Shown here piece after piece: positions 22,830 through 33,599 of a stretch of 64,000 bases of DNA. The stretch is from Sebastes aleutianus (taxonomy: Eukaryota > Chordata > Actinopteri > Perciformes > Sebastidae), in assembly GCA_916700875.1 (NCBI GenBank), contig CAKAKS010000060.1, forward strand, positions 7,318,834-7,382,833. The letters are read 5' to 3'. The notes under the pieces were generated by a model that saw only the letters and a program-made list of their open reading frames with translations, made no database searches and had not been told where the DNA came from. Both the position numbers and the translations under genes were made by a program. The first letter of the stretch is position 1; each line of letters begins with the position of its first letter.

Positions 22830-23060
22830 AAAAAAGGAGCTGATTGACAGCTTTAATTAACAAAAGCAGCGCGGGCTCTGTGCATTTCCTCTCACAGCCT
22901 CTGGGGGCCGAGCCGTGATAACAGGGAAAACAATACCTGACTTTTCAAACAAATTATCTATTCTCCTAGCAGTTGCATTCGTCTATGTTCATGTAGGGTT
23001 TTTTTTAATGAGGATTTTCAATTTGCTGAGCTAAATCAGACTGGAATCCAGCTTGATTGT
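22830..23060. promoter_or_regulatory. Candidate conserved non-coding element
   Basis: Compact complex block containing GCTGATTGACAGCTTTAATT and GGCCGAGCCGTGATAACAGG. TGATTGACAG is a PBX/MEIS-type composite word. There is no reading frame and no repeat. It is one of the stronger enhancer candidates by appearance, unverified. Confidence 0.33.
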
Positions 23061-24259
23061 GTGGAGACGGGTCCTAAAATACTGTATTCTCTTAAGGAAA
23101 TTAGTGAGACACCATATGTTTCTCTCAGTAAAAGGTTCACAGTTACACAGAGTTGTCTATACAGGAAATGTTCACCATAAATATACATGATATGATAGCA
23201 ACACGTTGACAGTTAATTCCCTCATTCAGTAGGATAAATGGTAAAATGTATCAGCATCTCTATGTGAATAATTTTATTCCACAAGTAAGGTGTGTATGAA
23301 TAAGAAACAAGCCTTTATCTATTCAAATCTAGCAGTGTGATTACCGTATCTGTAATGAGATTATGAATATGAAGGGATTATATTCAGGGCTGTCCTGGAA
23401 TTTGAGGGTTTTAAAAAAACATTTTATTCTACAATTAAAAAAAAACTAAAAAAACTTGCACACGGTGGGTATCTACTATTTTAAGAAATATATTCAGATA
23501 CTTACAATACATTAATACATGATTTAGTTCTCCACTTTATTCCTGGCTTTTAAACAGACCTTAATGCTGTGACATGAAATGCACAGAAAATAAGATTGAA
23601 CTGAATAAATAAAATAGGAAAAATCCAAATGAAAAAATATTTACACTCTTTCTATGTGGTGTCTGGGAGGTAGGGGTGGGATGTGATTGTGATTTTACAC
23701 AGGTCGGTCAGTTTATTTGTCACATTTGTCATCTCAGCTTTTGAAATCCTTCATTTAATGTCTTCTGCGGGCCCGGAGGAGTCTGAAAATGGTTTAGGCT
23801 ACAAATTTATAACAGAAAGTCTGAGTTACAAACTGGAGTTTAAAAGACATGGGCATTTACCAGGCAAAGAAGTGTCTAATGAAAGATACCACTGTGTTTT
23901 ACATGGGGATATGTAGAACCCGGTGTTTTTGGAGCTTGAATAAAGTCAAGATATCTCAGCTGATGCTGCTTAAATGTTGACGATTTAATCTGTCTCCTGT
24001 GAGTCCTCAGAGCTTTGATTCTCTGCCCCAAACCGATCCGCTAGGTCGGACTGTAATTTCTCAAAATTCCCTCGGGTTTGAATGGGGTTGGGTTTGCAGC
24101 AATTTCCTGGTGTTGTTGTTTTTTTTCTTCTTTAATGCAGACCTTATAATCTGTGATATGACAGTTTTGGGGCTGTGCTGAGAGGAGAAGGAACATGTCA
24201 GAGGTCGTGTCACAAATTACTGTTACCACACTGAAAAGACTTAAGTTGACTTTAGTTTG

Positions 24260-24304
<45 letters not shown>

Positions 24305-25179
24305 ATTATTATTTTTATTTTTTTATGGATATTTTTGTTACAGTGGAAATTCTGGTTTTTAATCAGGCTCGGGCCCAAAACTGCTGCCGGGTCGGGTTTG
24401 GACAGAAACTATGCAGGTTCATTCAGGGTCAGGCCTGATTTTTTTGGGCCCAATCATAGCACTATGAGTCGTCCAACTTTTATGGAAGTGCAGTACTAAA
24501 TTGCTGTAGCAAATTGAGTACCATTATGGGTATTATTAAGGTATTAAGTATTGTCCACTTGTGTGCCCTCATCACAAGGTTTGGCCTAATGTGGACAGGA
24601 GTTGCAGTTCAACTAAAAAGAGATTTTATATCCTTTCAGATTGTGTCATCAATCTGATTTTTAGAGGCCCCCAAAAGGTGAAAATATCCAGCATTTCACA
24701 AAACAATAAATACAATTTGGCTTTGACCCTTAGGTTAGGAATCACCACAGTAAGGGACTCTGTATTGGAATGACATCCCATGAGGTTTTTCTATCAGGGA
24801 AGATTTTTAAAATAAGAGAATTTGACTTATTTATGATTTAGATGAATGGTCTGCCACTTCATTTGAGGCATAGTATAACATCTTTATACAAAATGATGTT
24901 GACTGACCTGAAGTTTTCCTCCCTCACATTGAAGGTTAAATGGCATATAAAACACCAGAGTATTTTATTTTAACAGATCACATTTATCATGAATGCTGCC
25001 TGTTTTAACTCTATTAATAACATTACCTGTGTGAAGTGTAATTGTTTAAAGTGGTTGGTCAGAAACAGTAACGTATGCAGCAGCTTTCTCATCAACGCTG
25101 ATCTCTGAACAGTAACATTTAAACACCAGGCAGTCATTAGAAGAAACTAAAGAAACAATAAGTGTCATATTGTGCCTAT
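23061..25179. other. Non-coding stretch with (TA)n microsatellite
   Basis: Mostly A/T-rich. A (TA)n tract of about 20 units lies at 24262-24301. 24360-24450 contains GGGTC/GGCCC words of a possible repeat. No gene is supported. Confidence 0.45.
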
Positions 25180-25440
25180 ATGCATTGAACAGTGGCTCAA
25201 ATAGCAGGCAATAGCGTGATGGAACAAAGTGACAATGGAGTCCGTATTACCGTGTGCACTTACAGTGCAGTATTCCCTCCATCCAAATCATTATGTGCAG
25301 CGCGGGGAGGTGGGAAACAGTCACTGATTATGGAGTACGGGAGCGGAAATGGCAAGCAGGCATTAGCACACAGCGACATTAGCGTCGTCCCAGACAGCCT
25401 GTTAGTTGAAGTGGGTTTTAATTAGCTATTTTCCAGTTAG
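25180..25440. promoter_or_regulatory. Candidate conserved non-coding element
   Basis: Complex sequence of even composition: AATCATTATGTGCAGCGCGG, GGGAAACAGTCACTGATTAT, GTGGGTTTTAATTAGC. The plus-strand frame at 25192-25425 is intact over 77 codons but matches nothing I know. I favour regulatory DNA. Confidence 0.3.
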
Positions 25441-25739
25441 TAAATGGAGGAATTATCAATGGCCCAAAAACAAGACTGAAACTGGGTATGCAACCAACAC
25501 ACAGCACAAAAACACACATTCACTCACATGAAAAGTGCATGCACGTACCCAATCATACACACGCATACAAAGATGTACAAAGGCAAAACACTCCAAGTAA
25601 ATGACAGATACAGGCATATCATATTAGCATAATATGTGGCTCATAAATGGAAAAAATCTAGTTTAGGGACAAAGTGATTTTTTTCACCTGCTTCTAAACA
25701 ATTCTATGCGTGCTATAAGTGTTTATAAATGCAAGATTG
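25441..25739. other. Non-coding stretch, nothing supported
   Basis: CA-rich at 25490-25570, then A/T-rich. No feature supported. Confidence 0.4.
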
Positions 25740-26200
25740 CTCTCAATTTCAGTCCATTCAGCATGTGACGCGGGGCACTCCTGGGTTTCTTCTCCTCCTT
25801 AATGGACCCGCTCTGAGCCGTCGAGGCCGAGGCCGTCACATCTGGATGATAACAGAATGCTGAGGTTATTAGCCAGCTTTTTAATTAGATTCTGCCCTTG
25901 CACCCTGTCTTGTCCCCTCTTGATTTTTTTTTGTCTTTTCCTTTTATATGTGGGCGCACCACTGAGGCATTATTAATATTTAGATGAGAAGCCCCTATTC
26001 TTGCCTCAGAGGCTGCTAGTAAAAGCAGCCTCCCCCCCCCCAGTAGTGTTTGGAAGGATGGTTGGATGGAAGGGATGGATGAATTCCCCTGATGGCCCTT
26101 CATCTCCGCTGCTGCCACAGCCGTGCAGCTTCTCTAATAGGGGAGACGTGGATTCAGGCTGCAGCTATTACATGTGGTGCCGTGCAGGAATTCTTTAAGG
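25740..26200. promoter_or_regulatory. Candidate conserved non-coding element
   Basis: Complex block with TTAGCCAGCTTTTTAATTAG near 25869 and TGAGGCATTATTAATATTTA near 25963, interrupted by a C-run at about 26030-26041. Short frames on both strands are not protein-like. Confidence 0.28.
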
Positions 26201-27360
26201 TCTACAATACTGTTAAAATGTACGCTGCGTTTGCTGTGTGTGGGTGTATTTTTTTCCTTTTTATTCCTCTGGATAACCAAATGACATGACACCATGTTGA
26301 GATATTTCAAACAAGCATGCTACACTGAATGAATTTGAAAGACTGATATATAACCCTTTCAGAGTGTTTTATTATTTATATATGATATATTATTACCTAT
26401 TAACGTGTAAGCAATGGCGTTGCTGGTCGAGGTGGTTGTTTAACTATTTAATAGGATTTTCTATAAATGAGTATATGATAATCTTGAGATTAATCTTCTG
26501 CTTCTATAGAAGGAAGAACACTTGATTCATGAAATCACTTGATTTCTTTTGGAAACAGGTTGAAGAGTTCTCTTTTGCACTATTACTTGCAGATTTCTTA
26601 AACTTTTTTTATGTATAGAACATCAGCTTTTTGTTACCAGAAATTTCTGTCTGCAAAAAGTTCAGTTGCTGAAAAGATATTCTGGGAATCAAACAGCTGG
26701 TATCCATTGGGAATCACTGATCATCTGAGTGTCTGTTTAGTGTTATACTGTTATCACTTTAAACACTGTAATAAGTGTAAAAGCAACCCCATGCGCGCTG
26801 CCAGGCCCTGAGAAAGTTGTGAAACAAGAATGTCGAGGAGTTTAGTCTCCATCCTGCTGTATTCACCTCAGCTAACCTGCAGAAACAGATGTCTCTCCTA
26901 CACACCATTTGGAGTGGGACACTTTTTTTTCTAAATCACCTAATTGTTATTCATTTTTGGAAAGGCTTCAGATGTTTACTCAGCTTCAATTCCCTCAAAC
27001 TACCTACACTCCAATAAGTCGACTCAACGGTGTCTGACAAAGCCTCGGGACTTTGTGCTGTCTGTGGCAAACTTTCTCCTTTGAGCTCACACTCAGGGAA
27101 ACCATTGTGTGTCGCCCTGATTAGCACACAGACACACCTTAGTGTTAATAGAAACGAACTGCCCTTGGGTCCTCCGCCTGACACATTTATGAATGCTCTG
27201 AGTATTTATGGATAGAGGAATTTAGTCCTCTTCTCATAGATATTGTTTATACAGTACACGTGAGTGCAGAAAATGATAGCATTGTAAATCAAAACTCAAG
27301 GTTATTTTGTCTGATAGAATACATAACACTGGAGCACAATTTCTATGGAGCACGGAACCT
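26201..27360. other. Non-coding stretch, nothing firmly supported
   Basis: Mixed composition. 26940-27200 is complex with overlapping short frames of no known family. No defined repeat. Confidence 0.35.
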
Positions 27361-27835
27361 GCCAAAATCCGAAATAATAAATAAATGACTCGATAAATAA
27401 ATAAATAGATAAATAGATATGTCATTATATGTAGCAAAAATAATATTAGAAATAAATGTAACCATTAATTAATTGATAAAGTGTGACTTAAATTGATATT
27501 TCTGTTTTAATTTGCTTCTTTATTTGTTTCTCTTTGTTTTAATTCCCTTATTTATTTACTCTTCTGTTTAATTTTCCATTTAATTTATTCATTTATTTTT
27601 AAACATTTTTACATTTATTTATTTAGTTTTGCATTTATTTTTTATTCATTCATTTATTTTTTGCATTTTTTCTTTTATCTCTTTTATATTTATTAATAAA
27701 TGCATGTATTTATTTATTATTTATTTCTGCATGATATTCCCTTTGCATTTCACCCCTTATTCATTTCCCAAAACATATTTTTTTCTGTATTCTTTTCTTG
27801 ATACATTTTTTTTTTTTTACATTTTTTTATGAATT
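27361..27835. repeat. TTTATTTA/AATAAATA low-complexity tract
   Basis: AATAAATAAAT words dominate at 27376-27420, and TTTATTTATTTT words dominate from about 27520 to 27835. The Phe/Ile-rich frames here are products of this composition. Confidence 0.85.
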
Positions 27836-28281
27836 ATCGCCTCATTATGCACATGAAGGGGCTGTCACTCATCATGTGTCATCATGGGGTCAGGGTACAT
27901 CGCTAGCTAGCTGGTGTCTCCTTCTGCTTATCAACTCCAGGCCTGCTGCTCTCCACGCCACTGTACCGTACCGGTTCAAGTGTGCAGATCAACCGTCTGA
28001 AGCTCAATATTTTCACATCAGCAATGGATCAAATAACTATGTATAAAGTGAAAAGAGTGTTTGTTTTTAGTTGAGTGAAAATTCATCTGACAGAGAGAGG
28101 GGGGGGGGCGCTTGCTCAGTGCCTCTCGGTGTCTGATACCGATGCACGAGGCAGGCTTTAGCCTCTGTTTGAAGCACACCAGGCTTTCAACTGACTCCAA
28201 TGTAAACCAATCCGCCTCAGTATTAGACGCTCAGATCAACTGTTTCAACACGTGTCACGTGTGAAACCAAGTCAACGTCAT
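27836..28281. other. Non-coding stretch, nothing supported
   Basis: A G-run lies at 28100-28109. No gene or definable repeat was seen. Confidence 0.4.
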
Positions 28282-28467
28282 AACATTGTAGCGAGCTCAG
28301 TTTTAAAGAGTGAAGATACTGGCATCATATGAAGCTAGACAATCTAAGGAATTCATTGGTACCAACAATGTCATACAAGCTTGTTGTCAATTTGTGATTA
28401 ATCACGATTAACTATGGACAATCATGCGATTAATCGTGATTAAATATTTTAATCCATTGACAGCCGT
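28282..28467 (+). mobile_element. TIR element family T, internally deleted copy
   Basis: The left part matches 30075-30170 of the full copy (GAGCTCAGTTTTAAAGA, ATCATATGAAGCTAGA, TGTCATACAAGCTTGTTGTC). It then jumps to the right end (GCGATTAATCGTGATTAAAT, ATCCATTGACAGCCGTA). About 450 bp of middle is missing, so this is a deletion derivative. Confidence 0.8.
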
Positions 28468-28679
28468 AATCTTAATGTGTCATTATTATAGAAAGGTTTG
28501 ATGGCCTATATGATAGCTCTACGGTCTGGAAAACAAAAGAATAAGGTCAAACAAAACCTGACCCACAGTTTATAGAAGTTACAAAGCTCTGATCCTTTGA
28601 ATTAAACAGTAACTTGCTGCATAAATTAGCCGTCTCCCTCATGAGCAGCTGCCATGTAAACATTCCCCCGTCTTTCCCA
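28468..28679. other. Non-coding stretch, nothing supported
   Basis: No feature seen. Confidence 0.4.
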
Positions 28680-29300
28680 AGTCGCAACAGCCTTGAAAAA
28701 GTCATGCGCGGAGTCACGGTGAATTCTCATTGACTGTGACATCTCTGTGATTTAAATGGAAGACCTGTGTACCTCCGAAGTTTATCACCATCAAATATAA
28801 AACAAAACAAAACCTCCTCGTTCCAGCGAGACCGCTTCGCCGTTAAATATTTCAAAAACCTTCCCCCCTTTTTCCTCTTGCCGGCAATCAGGAAACAATC
28901 TTTCCTTGTCTCTCCCCGGCATCTTCAGGGACTCTGGGTACAGAGTGTGAGGGAAGACGTCTGAATGCAAGATGACTGCTCCAGATCCGATGGCGGATGG
29001 GTGTAGCTGGTGGAGGGCGGTTTAATTGGAGACGTGGCTGGCTTCTCCTGTGGAGGGAGAATAGGAGAGTGGCTCCCAGTGGCTCGGCGCATCGCATAAC
29101 CAGTGACCTAGAAAAGGAACACTGATCACTCCCCGGAGTTGACGGCAGAGGAGGCGCACTTCTAACGAACGCACGCGGCTGAAGTCTGCTGCTGATCAGA
29201 GAAAACAGAGGCATTGTGGGTATGCGGGGCAAGCAGCGGTGGATGTGACCCCAAAGTGCTGAAGAGGAAGAGACGCAGTGAGTTACTGTGGACTGCTTTG
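28680..29300 (+). other. GC-rich block with a splice-donor-like end; possible untranslated exon
   Basis: 28860-29280 is richer in G+C and CpG than its surroundings, free of repeats, and ends at 29279 with GACGCA followed by GTGAGT, a good splice-donor core. An ATG near 28970 opens only a short frame. It could be a first exon or promoter of a non-coding transcript, or of a gene outside the window. The minus-strand frame 28888-29232 (114 residues) shows no family resemblance. Confidence 0.2.
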
Positions 29301-29678
29301 TTCACATAAAAGGATGTAGATAAAGATCACATCTAATTCATAAGATTTTAAATTGCAAGACTGAAAATTGTTCTGTGACAGGGCGTGGTGTGACCTTACT
29401 GTAGCGCTGAGTCATCACTGGACATAGCCTGACAGAATGTAGCGGGGGCAATAAGACCTCTAATGTGACACAGCTTCAATCAGACACCATCTGTTACAAA
29501 AAATATGTAACACTTGACCTTTATTAAGTAGCACTCTATAAACATTAAATATTTGGTTTATAACACACTATAATGTAGTTTTAAGCAGATATAAGCATGT
29601 ATTAATGTACAGTTTCAACAATTGTAACCTCCCCTACGGATAGACATTTTATATTACTACAACATGTGTTTTACGTAA
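29301..29678. other. Non-coding stretch with probable repeat fragment
   Basis: 29510-29625 has TATAACACACTATAATGTAG-like words seen in common teleost repeats, but no ends can be set. Confidence 0.35.
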
Positions 29679-29782
29679 GGGATAATGTACAGCGAGCCGG
29701 TCATTGTTGTGAAAGAAGGGGTCTCTCATCGCCCTGAAGGGGATTCTTTCACAACAATGACCCGCTGGCTGTACATTATCCC
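29679..29782. repeat. Long hairpin: 39-bp inverted repeat with 26-bp loop
   Basis: The left arm 29679-29717 begins GGGATAATGTACAGC and ends TTGTTGTGAAAGAA. The right arm 29744-29782 is its reverse complement with two mismatches. The loop holds TCTCATCGCCCTGAA. It sits directly beside a short TIR block ending at 29968 and may be part of the same dispersed repeat. Confidence 0.92.
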
Positions 29783-29784
29783 GC

Positions 29785-29968
29785 TTATTACACGGCTATT
29801 TACTGAAGAAATCAATATTTTGACACAATAACTGTCCGCCAGAGTCTGACATCAGAGCTGCGCCCATAGCAATGGTCTGTTATAGAGAAATAACAGTAGT
29901 ATAACAGACCACAGAATGCCATGATTGACCAATCAGAATCGAGTATTCAACACAACCGTGTAATAATA
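29785..29968. repeat. Short TIR repeat (TTATTACACGG ends)
   Basis: It starts near TTATTACACGGC (29786) and ends near ACCGTGTAATAA (29956-29967), an inverted repeat of about 11 bp. The internal words GACCAATCAGAATCGAGTAT and CATAGCAATGG are ones I associate with an abundant teleost repeat. No coding capacity. Confidence 0.55.
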
Positions 29969-29973
29969 TATTG

Positions 29974-30656
29974 TAGGGCTTTCAAAGTCAACACATTGAT
30001 AAGGCGTTAATGCAAATTCCTTTTATAGCCACTAATTTCTTTAACACATTAACGCAACTTCCGATTTTTAGGTTGTAGCGGACTCAGTTTTAAAGCTAGA
30101 AGAAAAGATACAGATATCATATGAAACTAGAAAACCTATTGAATCCATCGGTCCATGTCATACTAGCTTGTCGTAAAGGAGGTTAAATAACGCTAAATTT
30201 TGGGGAGGAAAAACTGGCATGGCCATTTTCAAAGGGGTCCCTTGACCTCTGACCTCAAGATATGTGAATGAAAATGGGTTCTATGGGTACCCACGAGTCT
30301 CCCCTTTACAGACATGCACTTTATGATAATCACATGTAGTTTGGGGCAAGTCATAGTCAAGTCAGCACACTGACACACTGACAGCTGTTGTTGCCTGTTG
30401 GGCTGCAGTTTGCCATGTTATGATTTCAGCATATTTTGTATGCTAAATGCAGTACCTGTGAGGGTTTCTGGACAATATTTGTCATTGTTTTGTGTTGTTA
30501 ATTAATTTCCAATAATAAATATATACATACATTTGCATAAAGCAGCATATTTGCCCACTCCCATTTTGATAAGAGTATTAAATACTTGTCAAATTTGAAC
30601 AGATAAAAAATGTGCAATTAATCGTGATTAACTATTTTAATCGATTGACAGCCCTA
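29974..30656 (+). mobile_element. TIR element family T, most complete copy
   Basis: The left end reads TAGGGCTTTCAA. The right end on the minus strand reads TAGGGCTGTCAATCGATTAA. The termini therefore match over about 12 bp with one mismatch. The 683-bp body has no transposase frame. Three more copies lie in the window: 22190-22437, 28282-28467, and inverted at 31685-32285. TAGGG ends suggest hAT, but the flanking 8-mers match only loosely, so the superfamily is left open. Confidence 0.75.
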
Positions 30657-31191
30657 ATTATATTAGTCTAGTCTATTTAAAAAATGTTTGATAATTTCCA
30701 CTTGCACTGCCTACAACCACCAGCACTATCTGGGGCAGCATCCTGCTCCAGTCGTTTTTGTTAATGTGGAGTTTCTCACCCTTTTCCTCACCCTTAACCT
30801 GATTTTTTTTCTTTCTTTTTCATAACGTACCACCTTGTGTTCTCCCCTACTGTAGACTTGCTCGCAACCTAAGCAATGTGTGTGTGTGTTTGAATATGGA
30901 GACGGACTGGAAATGCAAGCTGCACACTCTTCTGTCAGCTCAGCCCACAGTATTTACCAGCCCACCAGGGTGTTTCCCAGTCCTACCAATTGCAACCGTG
31001 CCACTGGGATATATGTGATAATTTTACAACATGGACTGAATAGTCATCAGTACATCTGTCATTTACAAATGACTCACGAGACAATTTCTACACCACAAAA
31101 ATGTCTCAAAAGGCTGAATTTGGAGCTTTTTCAGGGGAAACAATAGTTCAGGTACCTGCGTGTGAACATTTCCTTTATAATGAGGCGAATC

Positions 31192-31231
<40 letters not shown>

Positions 31232-31684
31232 TCCCATTAGTGGTGGGGGAGAGGACTCCTGCGTTTCCTCCATCAATTAGTAGCTGCTGCAGCCAAACCG
31301 GAGCAGCAGCGCTGCTGATTACTGAAGGAGCTGCAGCCAGCCAGCATACCAGCCACTCAGCCGTTCAGTCAGTCCATACAGCAGCAGCTCAGTTACTGGA
31401 TGTTGCCGGCCCAGATGGGGCAATGGAAAGCCAATCCCAGGTTGGAAATCAAGCAGTGCGCTCACACACCTAACCAAGTCATTAAGTATTCAGCTGGTCA
31501 GCCAGCAGCTCCCAACATGGCCAGTTAGTCCATTAATGCTTGTAAGAAACTTGCCAGCAATGCTATCAGCTAGTCCTCTGATGCAGCTCGTAACGCCGAT
31601 ACATGTTATTTAGCCTTTCCTGTATGCTCTGCATGTTTCTTTAGATGATGTGCTGCAGAAGTAGATAGGAATAAATCAGTGTAC
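30657..31684. other. Non-coding stretch with (GA)n microsatellite
   Basis: A (GA)n tract of about 16 units lies at 31195-31228. 31240-31480 is complex and CAGCAG-rich. The plus-strand frame 31162-31473 starts inside the repeat and is not gene-like. Confidence 0.4.
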
Positions 31685-32285
31685 TAGGACTGTCAATCGA
31701 TAAAAATAGTTATTTGCGATTAATCGCAAATTAATCACACATTTTTTTTATCTGTTCAAAATGTACTGTATCTTAAAGGGAGATTTGTCAAGTAGTTAAT
31801 ACTCTTATCAACATGGGAGTGGAAAAATATGCTGCTTTATGCAAATGTATATATATATTTATTATTGGAAATCAATTAACAACACAAAACAATGACAAAT
31901 ATTGTCCAGAAACCCTCACAGGTACTGCATTTAGCATACAACAATATGCTCAAATCATAACATGGCAAACTGCAGCCCAACAGGCAACAACAGCTGTCAG
32001 TGTGTCAGTGTGCTGACTTGACTATGACTTGCCTCAAACTGCATGTGATTATTATAAAGTGGGCATGTTTGTAAAGGGGAGACTCGTGGGTATCCATAGA
32101 ACCCATTTTCATTCACATATCTGGAGGTCAGAGGTCAAGGGACTCCTTTGAAAAATGGCCATGACAGTTTTTCCTCGCCAAAATTTAGCGAAAGTTTGGA
32201 GCGTTATTTAGCCTCCTTCACGACAAGCTAGTATGACATGGTTGGTACCAATGGATTCTTTAGGTTTTCTAGTTTCATATGACAC
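31685..32285 (-). mobile_element. TIR element family T, inverted copy
   Basis: It begins TAGGACTGTCAATCGAT and runs, in reverse order, through the landmarks of the 29974-30656 copy to TTCTAGTTTCATATGACACC. About 140 bp of the far end is missing. The plus-strand frame 31813-32016 is a chance reading of this element. Confidence 0.85.
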
Positions 32286-33130
32286 CAGCCCAAGTTTGTA
32301 CATTTGGTTTCTTGGTTAGTAGGATGCTGTAAACTTCAAAATACATCATGTGGTTTGGAACAGTAGGTCCAAATCTTGGGGTTAGGACCCCTCCAAATGG
32401 TCACGGGGAAAAAAATGTTATGTTACACAAAATCTGACTAATTTCCTGATATGTGCCTGCTTGTTTTTATACTTATATGACTTAACATTTTCAGGCTTCT
32501 AAAGATTATTCAGATAAAAGGTACAGGTAGTCATTTTGTAGGGGTCACAACTTAGCCAAAATGGTGGTGGTAATAGGAGACTGTATGTATGAGTTTGGCC
32601 AGATTTTGTCCTCTTTTCCTTTTCAAAGAAAATCTCTCCCATTCCTTTCATTCGTTTCCCCGTTGACGTGCATCACAGCCTTCACATTAATCACCAGTCT
32701 GTCGCTCCTTTCTCTCCTCCTCCTCCTGGTCTCAATTTATTCACATTCCTCTCTTTCCCCTTCCTTTACCGTGAATCACGCCTAATTAGGCGCTCTCTAG
32801 ATCTGATTTTCATAAAAGGCCTGGGGGAAGGGGGGGTTTGGTTATGACAATTATTTTTCATATATGGAACAGGGACAAAGGGATAAATGGTTATTAGTAT
32901 TCTGCACCTTAAAGAAAATCACCAAAAGATCCCTCTCTGATTTCTGAAATTACAAAGGGGACGCTGCCGTTTTTTGAATATGTGTCGAGATGTCGAGACA
33001 CGGCAGATAACAGGCACCGCCGTATTATTGCGCGGTTGAATGTGGCACTTGGGAAATTAACAACATTAGATTTGATAAGAAAACAAATCACGTGAAATAC
33101 TGTGTTTACTTGTTTTAGAAAATACACACA
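32286..33130. promoter_or_regulatory. Non-coding stretch with candidate regulatory block
   Basis: 32620-33120 is complex, with GAATCACGCCTAATTAGGCG at about 32773 (palindromic around TAATTA) and GGTTATGACAATTATTTTTC. No protein-like frame. Regulatory use is inferred from texture only. Confidence 0.22.
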
Positions 33131-33599
33131 TTATATAGAATTTCAACAATAAGGAACTTGCTAAATATCCATATTAGACAAGAGTGGAGCAACATAGATT
33201 GGGTGTTTTTCCATGTAGAACTGATTGAGTCTGCATCTGGCTCTCTTCAATACCGGTCTCATGCAGTAGGCTTCTTTTGTTCCAATTAGTGGCTACCATG
33301 GTTGCAAGTGTAGCACTCTTCAGTGGATCTATATCAGACGTAAAACGACTGTAACAAACTGAAATAAACAGAATATGCTTAAAATTGATCAACACTATAA
33401 AAAGTGAGCCACTTAAAGGGAGACACCCATGCAGGCAAAAACGCTGTTTTTCATGCACTGGTCAATTTTGAGTTTTGGGGCTATTTTGCTTCCATAACAC
33501 GTCTTCTTTCAGACTAGTGGAAAGAAAACATCCAAATATACATTTAAGGGTTTATTTTACTACTTTGTCTATTTGCTTCTGTAGGTTTCTCCTAAATTT
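33131..33599. other. Non-coding stretch, nothing supported
   Basis: The minus-strand frame 33174-33458 (94 residues) shows no motif. No repeat ends seen. Confidence 0.35.

Noticed and set aside
28888..29232. Minus-strand frame of 114 residues in the CpG-richer block
   Set aside because: Arg/Pro/Ser-rich by composition, no family resemblance. The plus-strand donor-like site is a better, though weak, clue.
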